36,472 nt of DNA from an uncultured Fibrobacter sp. (GTDB lineage Bacteria > Fibrobacterota > Fibrobacteria > Fibrobacterales > Fibrobacteraceae), in NCBI RefSeq assembly GCF_937877005.1, contig NZ_CALEFV010000338.1, positions 1-36,472 on the forward strand, written 5' to 3'. This document shows, in pieces, positions 22,751-30,431 of the stretch; within the stretch, counting starts at the first letter, position 1; each line of letters opens with the position of its first letter. The translations under genes were made by a program, and so were the position numbers. The notes beneath the pieces were generated by a model. That model saw only the letters and a program-made list of their open reading frames with translations. It searched no databases and was not told where the DNA came from.

Positions 22751-22756
22751 TATATT
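22751..22756 (+). promoter_or_regulatory. Predicted -10 box of the MBL-fold lipoprotein gene
   Basis: TTTTTATATATT places TATATT at 22751-22756, predicting a transcription start near 22763. The leader would be about 15 bases and contains AGGAGA (22768-22773) five bases... upstream of ATG 22778, so this gene has a short but normal leader. Confidence 0.45.
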
Positions 22757-22777
22757 CTATCCTAACTAGGAGAGTTT

Positions 22778-23677
22778 ATGAAAAAGATTCTGATTCCGTT
22801 CTGTACCGCGCTTTTGCTGATGGCGGTTGCCTGCAGCGATACCAAGACTTCTGCGAAGGATTCCGCTGCTGAAAAGGCGGACGAGAGTGCTGCTCCGAAC
22901 ATGCCGGCGGAAACTTCTGCCCAGGTCGCGGGTACCCGCACGCTCATGCTTGCTAATGGTGCGACTGTCACCTGGATTCAGGATAACGATGGCGAAAGAC
23001 TGATGCCGCGCACGCTGTTTAGCGATGCGAGCGATTCGCTTTACGACAGTCTGAACATGCCCGACGGCATTCCTGCTTCTGTCAGCACATTCCTCGTGAA
23101 GGTGGACGGCAAGTACATCCTGTTCGATGCGGGGCTTGGTGCCCTTGGCGGGCAGATGATGAAGCGTATCGAGGCGCTCGGCGTGAATCCCGACAGCATC
23201 GGGCTTATATACCTGACGCATTTCCATGCGGACCATGTCGCGGGTCTTGTCGCGAAGGATAGTGCAGGTAACGACATGAAGGTGTTCCGGAATGCGGCGG
23301 TTTATGCGGGCAAGGTGGAGTATGATGCATGGATGAACGATATTCCCAAAAATGATCTGCAGAAGAACGTGATGGGCCTCTACAAGGATAGTCTGCACCT
23401 GTTCGCGTTTGGCGACAGCCTTCCGCATGGCGTGCTCGCAATGGATGCCGTGGGCCACACTCCGGGACACACGGCCTTCAGGCTTTCGAACTTGCTCGTG
23501 ATTGGCGACCTGATGCACGGTTATGCCCTGCAGAAGGATCATCCCGAAATCAGTTCCAATTACGATATGGACAAAGTAAAATCGGTCGAGAGCCGCAAGC
23601 GTATAATGCAGTATGCCCGCGACCACAAGCTCCTGATAGCGGGAATGCACCTGCCTGCTCCGGGGTTTGTGGAATGA
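22778..23677 (+). CDS. MBL-fold metallo-hydrolase, predicted lipoprotein
   Basis: The 299-residue protein begins with a signal peptide ending MAVAC, with C19 as likely lipidated cysteine, followed by an Ala/Ser/Glu/Lys-rich spacer to about residue 48. The metallo-beta-lactamase fold follows: FLVKVDGKYILFDAGLGALG, the zinc motif HFHADH (148-153), GHTPGHTAFRL with the next histidine ligand, IGDLMH with the bridging aspartate, and a late histidine in GMHLPAPG. Family members hydrolyse lactones, thioesters, beta-lactams or phosphodiesters; the substrate cannot be chosen here. A quorum-quenching-type lactonase would fit the motif set but is a guess. Location would be an outer or inner membrane surface. 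Confidence 0.85.
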   Translation: MKKILIPFCTALLLMAVACSDTKTSAKDSAAEKADESAAPNMPAETSAQVAGTRTLMLANGATVTWIQDNDGERLMPRTLFSDASDSLYDSLNMPDGIPASVSTFLVKVDGKYILFDAGLGALGGQMMKRIEALGVNPDSIGLIYLTHFHADHVAGLVAKDSAGNDMKVFRNAAVYAGKVEYDAWMNDIPKNDLQKNVMGLYKDSLHLFAFGDSLPHGVLAMDAVGHTPGHTAFRLSNLLVIGDLMHGYALQKDHPEISSNYDMDKVKSVESRKRIMQYARDHKLLIAGMHLPAPGFVE

Positions 23678-23683
23678 CGCCTT

Positions 23684-23701
23684 GGCGGAAGGGGTTCCGC
23701 C
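23684..23701 (+). terminator. Hairpin between MBL-fold gene and lon, possible terminator
   Basis: GGCGGAA (23684-23690) pairs with TTCCGCC (23695-23701) around GGGG. The T-run follows only after seven more bases (at 23709-23714), so termination efficiency is uncertain. It lies seven bases after the hydrolase stop and just upstream of the lon promoter. Confidence 0.45.
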
Positions 23702-23722
23702 GGATAACTTTTTTGAAGATGC

Positions 23723-23728
23723 TATCTT
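23723..23728 (+). promoter_or_regulatory. Predicted -10 box of lon, almost leaderless
   Basis: TATCTTT is six bases before ATG 23736. With TATCTT at -12 to -7, the start of transcription would be at 23735 or on the ATG itself. No Shine-Dalgarno is present before ATG 23736 or before the next in-frame ATG (23757). Confidence 0.35.
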
Positions 23729-23735
23729 TTAATAT

Positions 23736-26072
23736 ATGAGTTTTGATTTTTCGAAAATGTACCCCCTGCTCCCGCTCCGGGACGCCGTGGTTTTTCCGCA
23801 TACGACCCGCCGCATTCTGGTCGGCAGGGAAATTTCGCTGCGCGCCCTTGAATATGCCGAGGCACACGAAGGCCATATCGTTCTTTCGGCACAGAAGAAT
23901 ATTGAACAGGAAGATATTGAAAACCCGATGCTCGACCTTTATTCGGTGGGCGTGCTCGCGCACGTGAGCAACGTGACGCCTTTCCCGAACGGTTGCGTGA
24001 AGGTGGTTCTCGAAGGCGAGTGCGTGGTGGACCTGCGTTCTATCGTGACCAAGGACTCGTTCCTTTCTGTATCGGTCTCGATGCACAATCCCTCGATCAA
24101 GGCGTCGGACAAGTGCGAACGCTTTGAGGCGGTGCTTTCGCAGTTCAAGGAATATTCCATGCACCGGAATATTTCGGAAGGCATGGTGGATGCGCTGTTT
24201 ACCATGGACAGCCACATCAACGCCTTCTACGGGATGATTCCCTTCTTGCAGATTTCGCTCGACGAGCGTCAGCGTCTGCTCGAGATAGACAATATCAATG
24301 AGCTGGCCGACCGCCTGGTAGAAATCATGCAGGTCGCGGCGGACACCGATACCATGATGGTGAAGGTGCAGCAGAATGTTCGCCAGAAGATGGCGCAGCA
24401 GCAGAAGGAATGGTTCATTTCGGAACAGATCCGTCAGTTGCAGGACGAACTCGATGGCGACAACGGTGGCACTTCGGAACTCGACCAGCTGCTGAAGAAA
24501 ATTAAGGCGAAGAAGTTCTCGGCCGCTATTCAGGAAAAGCTTGAGGAAGAGATTTCCCGTATGCGCCTGATGCAGCCGACTTCGCCGGAATACGCGGTGA
24601 GCCGCAATTACCTCGACTGGTTTCTGAATCTGCCTTACGGCGAGTATACCGATACGGTCCTGAACATGAAGAAGGTGAAGGCGGAACTCGACTCCAAGCA
24701 TTTTGGGCTCGACAAGGTGAAGGAACGCATCATGGAATATGTGGCGGTGCTCAAGCTGACGGGCACCGAACACCGTGCGCCGATTCTTTGCCTGGTGGGC
24801 CCTCCGGGTGTGGGCAAGACGACCCTCGTGGAATCGATTGCGAACGCGATGCAGCGTAACTTCGTGCGCATCACGCTCGGTGGCGTGCGCGACGAGGCCG
24901 AAATTCGCGGTCATCGCCGTACTTACATTGGTGCTATGCCTGGTCGCTTTATCCAGGCGCTTCGCCGTGCCAAGTGCATGAACCCGATTATCTTGCTCGA
25001 CGAAATCGACAAGATGGCGAGCGACTTCCGCGGTGACCCCGCAAGCGCCATGCTCGAAGTTCTGGACCCCGAGCAGAATCATGACTTTACCGACCACTTC
25101 ATGGAAGTGGGCCTTGACCTGAGCCGCGTGCTGTTCATTGCAACGGCGAATAGCGAAGGCGAAATTCCCGAGGCCCTGCGCGACCGTCTGGAAATTGTGC
25201 GCCTGCCCGGCTACTATCCGCACGAAAAGCTGCAGATTGCAAGCAAGTACCTGGTGCCGCGCATTTGCGAACGCACGGGAATCGAGTCCGGCAAGGACGT
25301 TGTTCTGGACGATTCCATTATCCAGAAGGTGATTCGCGAATGGACCCGCGAGGCGGGCGTGCGCGAACTGGAACGCACCTTGGAAAATGTCGTGCGTCAC
25401 CGTGCGAAAGACAAGGTGATGGGCAAGAAATACAAGGCCGAAATTACCGAGAAGACTCTGCAGGAATATCTGGGAGCGCCGCGCTACCTGGATAGCCAGC
25501 TGCCCGAACCGGGACGTCCCGGTGTCATTACGGGACTTGCCTGGACGAGCGTGGGCGGCGAGATTCTGCCGATCGAGTGCATGCTGCTTTCTGGTCGCGG
25601 AAACCTGCTCATGACGGGTAAGCTCGGCGACGTGATGAAGGAATCGGCGCAGATTGCATTAAGCCTTGTGCGCGAACGCCTGGAGCGTTTCGGTATCGAT
25701 CCGAATATCGTGAAAAAGACGGATATCCACATTCATGTGCCCGAAGGTGCCGTGCCGAAGGATGGTCCATCGGCAGGTATCGCGCTTACGCTCTGCCTTC
25801 TTTCTGCATTTACCAAGCAGCCGGTTTCTCCGGATATCGCCTTTACCGGCGAAGTGAGCCTTACAGGTTCGTGTCTTGCAATTGGCGGACTCAACGAGAA
25901 GGCGCTTGCAGCGCTCCAGGCTGGCGTGAAGACGCTCCGCCTGCCTGCGCAGAACAAGAAGGACGTAGACGAACTCCCGGCACCCGCTAAGAAGGGCCTC
26001 AAGATCTTTACGCACAAGCACATTGACGAAATTATCAAGGTGCTGTTCAAGGAAACGAAGAAAAAGAAATAA
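23736..26072 (+). CDS. lon: ATP-dependent protease La (Lon)
   Basis: The 778-residue protein is full-length bacterial Lon. The N-terminal substrate-binding domain starts at LLPLRDAVVFPHTTRRILVG. A helical linker contains AQQQKEWFISEQIRQLQDEL. The AAA+ module has Walker A GPPGVGKT (355-362) and Walker B IILLDEIDKM. The C-terminal S16 protease domain has the dyad S679 (PKDGPSAG) and K722 (GLNEKALA), 43 residues apart as in E. coli. Lon degrades misfolded and regulatory proteins in the cytoplasm. It lies 12 bases upstream of the YggS-type gene, so the two are probably cotranscribed. No HAIR/CIRCE-like heat-shock operator was seen upstream. Confidence 0.97.
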   Translation: MSFDFSKMYPLLPLRDAVVFPHTTRRILVGREISLRALEYAEAHEGHIVLSAQKNIEQEDIENPMLDLYSVGVLAHVSNVTPFPNGCVKVVLEGECVVDLRSIVTKDSFLSVSVSMHNPSIKASDKCERFEAVLSQFKEYSMHRNISEGMVDALFTMDSHINAFYGMIPFLQISLDERQRLLEIDNINELADRLVEIMQVAADTDTMMVKVQQNVRQKMAQQQKEWFISEQIRQLQDELDGDNGGTSELDQLLKKIKAKKFSAAIQEKLEEEISRMRLMQPTSPEYAVSRNYLDWFLNLPYGEYTDTVLNMKKVKAELDSKHFGLDKVKERIMEYVAVLKLTGTEHRAPILCLVGPPGVGKTTLVESIANAMQRNFVRITLGGVRDEAEIRGHRRTYIGAMPGRFIQALRRAKCMNPIILLDEIDKMASDFRGDPASAMLEVLDPEQNHDFTDHFMEVGLDLSRVLFIATANSEGEIPEALRDRLEIVRLPGYYPHEKLQIASKYLVPRICERTGIESGKDVVLDDSIIQKVIREWTREAGVRELERTLENVVRHRAKDKVMGKKYKAEITEKTLQEYLGAPRYLDSQLPEPGRPGVITGLAWTSVGGEILPIECMLLSGRGNLLMTGKLGDVMKESAQIALSLVRERLERFGIDPNIVKKTDIHIHVPEGAVPKDGPSAGIALTLCLLSAFTKQPVSPDIAFTGEVSLTGSCLAIGGLNEKALAALQAGVKTLRLPAQNKKDVDELPAPAKKGLKIFTHKHIDEIIKVLFKETKKKK

Positions 26073-26084
26073 CTGGCGACGACT

Positions 26085-26891
26085 ATGGAATTCACTCTAG
26101 ACGAAATGCGCGAGCACCTTGCAGCTCTCGAAGCAAGGATTGCAAAAGCCTGTAGCCTTGCGGACCGCAGTCGCAATTCGGTGAAGCTCGTTTGGGTGAG
26201 CAAGTTCCACCCGGCAGAAGCCGTGGAAAACGCGATTGCGCTGGGTGCGACCGACTTTGGCGAGAACCGCGTGCAGGAAGCGGAACTCAAGTTCAGCGAG
26301 CCGCGTACCGCAAAAGACGGCAGCCGCGTGCGTTGCCACGTGATTGGCCCTGTGCAGAGCAACAAGCTCAAGAAGGCTGCCATCGTTGCCGACTGCATCC
26401 ATTCTATCGCGAGTATCGAGGCTGTCGAGAAACTGGAACGCGTCTGTGCGGCACTCCCCGGCAATGGCAACGGCGCATCTCAGGGCAAAATTCTCGATAT
26501 CCTTTTTCAGGTGAATGCCGGCGAGGAAGAGACCAAAAGCGGGCTCGACGTGCATGAGGCCGAAGCGTTCCTGAACGACCTTGCCGCAAAGGCAGGCGCC
26601 GCTTCCGACGGCAAGAGCGAAAATTTCCCGCATTTGCGTTTCCGCGGGCTCATGACTATCGGAAAGAATACCGGTGTCGCCGAAGATTCCCGTGAATGTT
26701 TCGCTTTCCTCCGTAACCTTCAGCAGAAATTTATGGCCAAGGGCGGCGTGTTCGCGAACTTTGACCAGCTTTCCATGGGTATGACCGGCGATTTGGAAGT
26801 GGCCATCGAAGAAGGCTCCACCATGATCCGCGTGGGCACCGCCCTCTTCGGCGAACGCGACTATTCCAAGCCGGTAAACGACCCTGTTTAG
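26085..26891 (+). CDS. PLP homeostasis protein, YggS/PLPBP family
   Basis: The 268-residue protein has the alanine-racemase-like barrel of the family. VKLVWVSKFHPAEAV contains the pyridoxal-phosphate lysine (K40). Other signatures are ATDFGENRVQEAELKF, CHVIGPVQSNKLKKA (usually WHFIGxLQxNK), LDILFQVNAGEEETKSG, LRFRGLMTI, and the C-terminal LSMGMTGDLEVAIEEGSTMI with VRVGTALFGER. These proteins bind PLP and keep amino-acid and vitamin B6 pools balanced without known catalysis. The length is slightly above the usual 220-240. It follows lon by 12 bases. Confidence 0.93.
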   Translation: MEFTLDEMREHLAALEARIAKACSLADRSRNSVKLVWVSKFHPAEAVENAIALGATDFGENRVQEAELKFSEPRTAKDGSRVRCHVIGPVQSNKLKKAAIVADCIHSIASIEAVEKLERVCAALPGNGNGASQGKILDILFQVNAGEEETKSGLDVHEAEAFLNDLAAKAGAASDGKSENFPHLRFRGLMTIGKNTGVAEDSRECFAFLRNLQQKFMAKGGVFANFDQLSMGMTGDLEVAIEEGSTMIRVGTALFGERDYSKPVNDPV

Positions 26892-26927
26892 AATCAAAAG
26901 ACGCTCTTTTGGGGGCGCAAAAATGTC

Positions 26928-26957
26928 ATCCCGGGCATGCCCCGGGATCATTTTTTT
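26928..26957 (+). terminator. Intrinsic terminator / palindrome after the YggS-type gene
   Basis: ATCCCGGG (26928-26935) pairs with CCCGGGAT (26941-26948) around CATGC, followed by CA and seven T. It starts 36 bases after the stop. The T-run also forms part of the T-rich tract upstream of the lemA -10 box. Confidence 0.85.
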
Positions 26958-26962
26958 ATATA
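26957..26962 (+). promoter_or_regulatory. Predicted -10 box of the lemA-M48 unit
   Basis: TATATA follows the T-run of the preceding terminator. The predicted start near 26969 leaves a leader of about 27 bases with AAAGGAG just before ATG 26996. Confidence 0.4.
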
Positions 26963-26995
26963 GATTTCTTACTAAGAAACAGAAAGGAGTAAAAT

Positions 26996-27556
26996 ATGAC
27001 TGTTGGTTTTATCGTTGCCGTTGTCGCGGTCGTTTTGATCATCTGGTTCATTATGATGTATAATGGACTTGTGAAACTCCGCAACAACCGCGAAAACGCG
27101 TTTGCAAACATCGACGTACAACTCAAGCAGCGCTATGATCTGGTGCCGCAGTTGGTGAACACCGTCAAGGGCTATGCCACTCACGAAAAAGAGACGCTCG
27201 ACAAGGTAACCACAGCCCGTGCCGCCGCCATGAATGCAACGACTGTCGACGAAAAGGTCGCTGCCGACAAGGCGCTTTCCGGTGCGCTTGCCGGGCTCCG
27301 CATCTCGCTCGAAGCTTACCCCGAACTCAAGGCCAACCAGAACTTCTTGCAGTTGCAGAATGAACTTGCCGATATCGAAAACAAACTCTCTGCCGCCCGC
27401 CGTTTCTTCAATTCTACCACTCGCGAATTGAACAACGCCTGCGAAGTATTCCCGAGCAACATTGTGGCCGGTATGTTCGGCTTCAAGCGTGCGCCCATGT
27501 ACGAGGCCACCGAAAGCCGCGACACACTCAACAAAGCCCCCGAGGTGAAGTTTTAG
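26996..27556 (+). CDS. LemA family protein
   Basis: The 186-residue protein has one N-terminal membrane helix (about residues 4-22, VGFIVAVVAVVLIIWFIMMY) and then the LemA helical domain. The signature is clear: YNGLVKLRNNRENAFANIDV, LKQRYDLVPQLVNTVKGYA, LSGALAGLRISLEAYPELKA, then NQNFLQLQNELADIENKLSA and RRFFNSTTRELNNACEVFPS. Function in the cell is not established; LemA proteins are often encoded beside M48 metalloproteases, as here (next gene nine bases downstream), pointing to a membrane-associated partnership. Confidence 0.95.
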   Translation: MTVGFIVAVVAVVLIIWFIMMYNGLVKLRNNRENAFANIDVQLKQRYDLVPQLVNTVKGYATHEKETLDKVTTARAAAMNATTVDEKVAADKALSGALAGLRISLEAYPELKANQNFLQLQNELADIENKLSAARRFFNSTTRELNNACEVFPSNIVAGMFGFKRAPMYEATESRDTLNKAPEVKF

Positions 27557-27565
27557 CCTTCCCTC

Positions 27566-28618
27566 ATGAAATACGTCGGACTCCAAACCCAGATTTGGCG
27601 GAACAACCGCAACAGCATCTTGCTGCTGTGCCTGTTCCCCGTTATTATCTTGGGGATGGTTTTTGCGGTCATTTTGTGCCTGGACTTTTTTGGCGTACTT
27701 TGTTCGATTGTCGAAGGCGGGTGCCCCGAAGGCCACGCCACCTACATGAAATACGGCATTCTGCACTGGCCCGAAGTGCGGCATAGTTTTTGGGAGGTTC
27801 TTCCTTACACTTTGCAGATTGTCGGCGTGTGGTTCATTATCGCCTATTGCGCGAATACCGCCATTATACGGCATGCGACGCATGCGAAACCCCTTGAACG
27901 CAAAGATAACCTGCGCGTCTACAATATTGTCGAGAACCTCTGCATTGCAGGCGGCATTGAGATGCCGCAAATCAACATCGTCGAGGATAACGGCCTGAAT
28001 GCGTTTGCGAGCGGAATCGACATTCCCTCGTTCACGATTACGCTCACGACCGGACTTATAGACAAATTAAACGATGCGGAACTCGCCGCCGTCGTGGGGC
28101 ATGAACTCACGCATATCAAGAACCGCGACACGCGACTCATGGTGGTGTGCATCGTGTTCGTTGGAATCTTTTCGACCATTCAGATGGTATCGATGAAGCT
28201 ACTTTCGGCAATGCTCCGCGGCCCCCGCAACCATTCCCGCAACAGACGCGGCGGTGGAAGCGGTGGCGTCATCATCATCTTTGCGTTGATTCTTGTTTTG
28301 ATTTGGAGCACAATCGGCTACATTTTCAGCTGGTTCACGCGTCTAGCCATTTCGCGTTCGCGCGAGTACGTGGCCGATGCCGGCGGCGCCGAACTCTGTG
28401 GCGACCCGTGGGCGCTCGCCTCTGCCCTGCAAAAAATTTCGGACTATCCGGGCCTCGACACCGTGCGCCGTAGCGATGTGGCGCAACTCTACATCATCCA
28501 CCCCGACGAAGAATTCGACAACGACATGAAACTTAAGGGCCTCATCGCGAAGGCAAACATCATGTTCTGCACCCACCCCGATACGCCCGAGAGAATTCGG
28601 TTGCTGAAACAGTTTTAA
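27566..28618 (+). CDS. M48 family membrane metalloprotease (HtpX-like)
   Basis: The 350-residue protein has membrane helices at about residues 16-40, 78-96, 195-212 and 230-258. The zinc motif is HELTH (179-183) in VVGHELTHIKNRDTRL, with the third ligand probably the glutamate in SREYVADAGGAELCGDP. FASGIDIPSFTITLTTGLID precedes it, as in HtpX (ARN/AxG..PxxAxVAVTTGLL). A Gly/Arg-rich stretch (NHSRNRRGGGSGG) lies between helices, an insertion in the middle of the domain. HtpX-type enzymes cut misfolded membrane proteins. It forms a unit with lemA. This is a longer form than E. coli HtpX (about 293), with an extra N-terminal segment. Confidence 0.88.
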   Translation: MKYVGLQTQIWRNNRNSILLLCLFPVIILGMVFAVILCLDFFGVLCSIVEGGCPEGHATYMKYGILHWPEVRHSFWEVLPYTLQIVGVWFIIAYCANTAIIRHATHAKPLERKDNLRVYNIVENLCIAGGIEMPQINIVEDNGLNAFASGIDIPSFTITLTTGLIDKLNDAELAAVVGHELTHIKNRDTRLMVVCIVFVGIFSTIQMVSMKLLSAMLRGPRNHSRNRRGGGSGGVIIIFALILVLIWSTIGYIFSWFTRLAISRSREYVADAGGAELCGDPWALASALQKISDYPGLDTVRRSDVAQLYIIHPDEEFDNDMKLKGLIAKANIMFCTHPDTPERIRLLKQF

Positions 28619-28628
28619 GCCTGGTGTC

Positions 28629-28648
28629 ACTCTGAGGAATCTCAGAGT
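28629..28648. repeat. Perfect palindromic hairpin between convergent genes
   Basis: ACTCTGAG (28629-28636) pairs with CTCAGAGT (28641-28648) around GAAT. It lies in the 35-base gap between the M48 gene and rarA. Neither strand has a T-run after it, so it could act as a bidirectional, non-canonical stop or be a copy of a dispersed palindrome. TGTCA precedes both it and the palindrome at 26928. Confidence 0.55.
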
Positions 28649-28653
28649 CGGCA

Positions 28654-29940
28654 TTAACCTTTATTCTTTTCCCGCTTGATCTGCTTTAATTGCGCAAGCC
28701 TTTCGCCTAGCGCCTTTTCTTTTCCGTAGGGCTTGGGCTGGTAAATTTCCACGCCTTCGAGTTGCTTGGGCAAATGTTCCTGGGCGGAGTAGGCGCCGGG
28801 GCTGTCGTGGTCGTACTGGTAATCGACCCCGTAGCCGAGCTTTTCGCCGACCTTCGTGACCGAATTGCGGAATGCGCGTGGTACGGGGAGAGTGCCGGTC
28901 TGCTTTACAATCTGGTCGGCCTTCATGCCGGCAAGTTCGAGGCTGTTGCTCTTGGGAGCAAGCGACAGGTAAACGGCCAGTTCGTCGAGGGCGATGAGTC
29001 CTTCGGGGATTCCCATGAAGTCGTAGGCCTCGCGAGCGGCGGTGGCCAGCAGTAGCGCGTTCGGGTCGGCAAGGCCGATATCTTCCATGCTCATGCGCAT
29101 GAGTCTTCGCAGAATGAAGCGCGGGTCTTCGCCGCCCTGCAGCATGCGGTGCATCCAGTAGAGTGCCGCATCGGGGTCGCTTCCGCGTACCGACTTGTGC
29201 AGGGCCGAAATCAGGTTGTAATGTTCCTCGCCACTCTTGTCGTAGCGCAGGGGCTTCTTGTACTGGAATTCTTCCAGGAGTTTCTCGTCGATGACCTTGC
29301 GGTCGCCGAGGTTCTTGCCAATCCATTCGATTTGGTTCAGCAAAAAGCGGGCGTCACCGTCGGACTGCGCGATGAGTTTTTCCACGACGGCATCTTCGAC
29401 TTCAACATCCTTCAGCTGAAGCCCACGCGGATGGTCGCGGAGCGCGCTAAAAATCAGTGTGCGCAAGTCGTCTTTGCTTAAGGGCGCAAAAAGAATCAGC
29501 TGGCAGCGGCTAAGCAATGCGCTGTTGACCTCGAATCCCGGGTTCTCGGTGGTGGCGCCGATGAGCGTCACCGTGCCGTCCTCGACGGCACCCAACAGCG
29601 CATCCTGCTGTCCCTTGTTAAAGCGATGGATTTCGTCGATGAAGAGAATCGTGTCCTTGAACATCCCCTTCATCCTGCGGGCGTCGGCGAGGACTTCCTT
29701 GACTTCCTTGACGCCGCTTGCCACTGCCGAGAGTGCGACGAATGCCTTTTTCGTGTGCTGGCGTATCACGTGGGCGAGGCTCGTCTTTCCGCAACCCGGC
29801 GGGCCCCAGAAAATCATGCTCGGCACGTTGTCGTTCTCGAGGCTCTTGCGAAGCAGGCTCTGCTCGCCCAGAATCTTGTTCTGGCCAAGGAATTCGTCCA
29901 GGTTCTGCGGACGTAGTCTTTCGGCGAGCGGCTGGTCCAT
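28654..29940 (-). CDS. rarA: Replication-associated recombination protein A (RarA/MgsA, AAA+ ATPase)
   Basis: The 428-residue protein begins PLAERLRPQNLDEFLGQNKI, the RarA start, with Walker A GPPGCGKT (46-53), Walker B LFIDEIHRFNKGQQDALL, sensor 1 GATTENPGFEVNSALLSRCQ, and the C-terminal tetramerisation domain with RMSMEDIGLADPNALLLATA. RarA acts at stalled replication forks, related to clamp loaders and eukaryotic WRNIP1. A thioesterase gene precedes it by three bases on the same strand, so the two form an operon driven from the promoter at 30361-30390. Confidence 0.95.
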   Translation of the reverse strand: MDQPLAERLRPQNLDEFLGQNKILGEQSLLRKSLENDNVPSMIFWGPPGCGKTSLAHVIRQHTKKAFVALSAVASGVKEVKEVLADARRMKGMFKDTILFIDEIHRFNKGQQDALLGAVEDGTVTLIGATTENPGFEVNSALLSRCQLILFAPLSKDDLRTLIFSALRDHPRGLQLKDVEVEDAVVEKLIAQSDGDARFLLNQIEWIGKNLGDRKVIDEKLLEEFQYKKPLRYDKSGEEHYNLISALHKSVRGSDPDAALYWMHRMLQGGEDPRFILRRLMRMSMEDIGLADPNALLLATAAREAYDFMGIPEGLIALDELAVYLSLAPKSNSLELAGMKADQIVKQTGTLPVPRAFRNSVTKVGEKLGYGVDYQYDHDSPGAYSAQEHLPKQLEGVEIYQPKPYGKEKALGERLAQLKQIKREKNKG

Positions 29941-29943
29941 GGC

Positions 29944-30354
29944 CTATTTTTCCTCGAAAGTGAACTTGCTGAAACTTGCGGGCAGTTCGCGCGTGGGGCG
30001 TCCGTTTTTCACCATGCAGTGCAGCGTGGATCCCGTGGTGCAGAGTTTCCCGTTCACGCTCGCCTTGTAATAGAAACGGATGCGCAGCTTGTCTTCGCGT
30101 ACCATGGTGGTCTCGATATCCACGAAATCGCCGTAGTGGGTGGGTCCCTTGAACTGGACGTTCAGTTCGAGGACGGGTGCGCCGAAACCTTCGGCTTCCA
30201 TGTCGGCATAGCTTGCACCAGCCTCGCGGAAAAATTCGGTACGGGCCTGTTCAAACCACACGGCGTAAACGGAGTGGTGGACGATTCCCATCTGGTCGGT
30301 TTCCGCATAGCGGACTTCGATTCGTGCGGTATGTGAATAAGTGCAAATTTCCAT
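29944..30354 (-). CDS. Hotdog-fold acyl-CoA thioesterase (YbgC/FadM type)
   Basis: The 136-residue protein has the 4-hydroxybenzoyl-CoA thioesterase pattern: VRYAETDQMGIVHHSVYAVW with the catalytic aspartate D20, followed by the helix FEQARTEFFREAGASYADME and the strand NVQFKGPTHYGDFVDIETTM. Such proteins hydrolyse acyl-CoA or acyl-ACP thioesters in the cytoplasm; the substrate is unknown. The start at 30354 has no ribosome site but has a TATATTT box exactly five bases upstream, consistent with a leaderless transcript. It is probably cotranscribed with rarA. Confidence 0.9.
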   Translation of the reverse strand: MEICTYSHTARIEVRYAETDQMGIVHHSVYAVWFEQARTEFFREAGASYADMEAEGFGAPVLELNVQFKGPTHYGDFVDIETTMVREDKLRIRFYYKASVNGKLCTTGSTLHCMVKNGRPTRELPASFSKFTFEEK

Positions 30355-30360
30355 AACCTA

Positions 30361-30390
30361 AATATACAAAATCATGACAATTTGTATCAA
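30361..30390 (-). promoter_or_regulatory. Leaderless promoter of the thioesterase-rarA unit
   Basis: On the minus strand TTGATA (30390-30385) is followed by an 18-base spacer and TGTATATTT with TATATT at 30366-30361. Five or so bases later comes ATG 30354, so transcription would start on the A of the ATG. The -35 region matches TTGACA at five of six positions. It overlaps the divergent promoter of the 1079-residue protein. Confidence 0.65.
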
Positions 30391-30401
30391 AAATGTATCT
30401 T
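30374..30401 (+). promoter_or_regulatory. Promoter of the large secreted protein
   Basis: ATGACA (30374-30379), a 16-base spacer and TGTATCTTT with TATCTT at 30396-30401 predict a start near 30408. The leader of about 24 bases contains GGGAGG before ATG 30432, a normal ribosome site. The element interleaves with the opposite-facing promoter. Confidence 0.55.
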
Positions 30402-30431
30402 TAGAGGAAGTGTTCGTTAAGGGAGGACAAT

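Noticed and set aside
23550..25400. Long 616-codon minus-strand open frame opposite lon
   Set aside because: Shadow frame; its His/Arg-rich product has no family resemblance while Lon on the other strand is complete.
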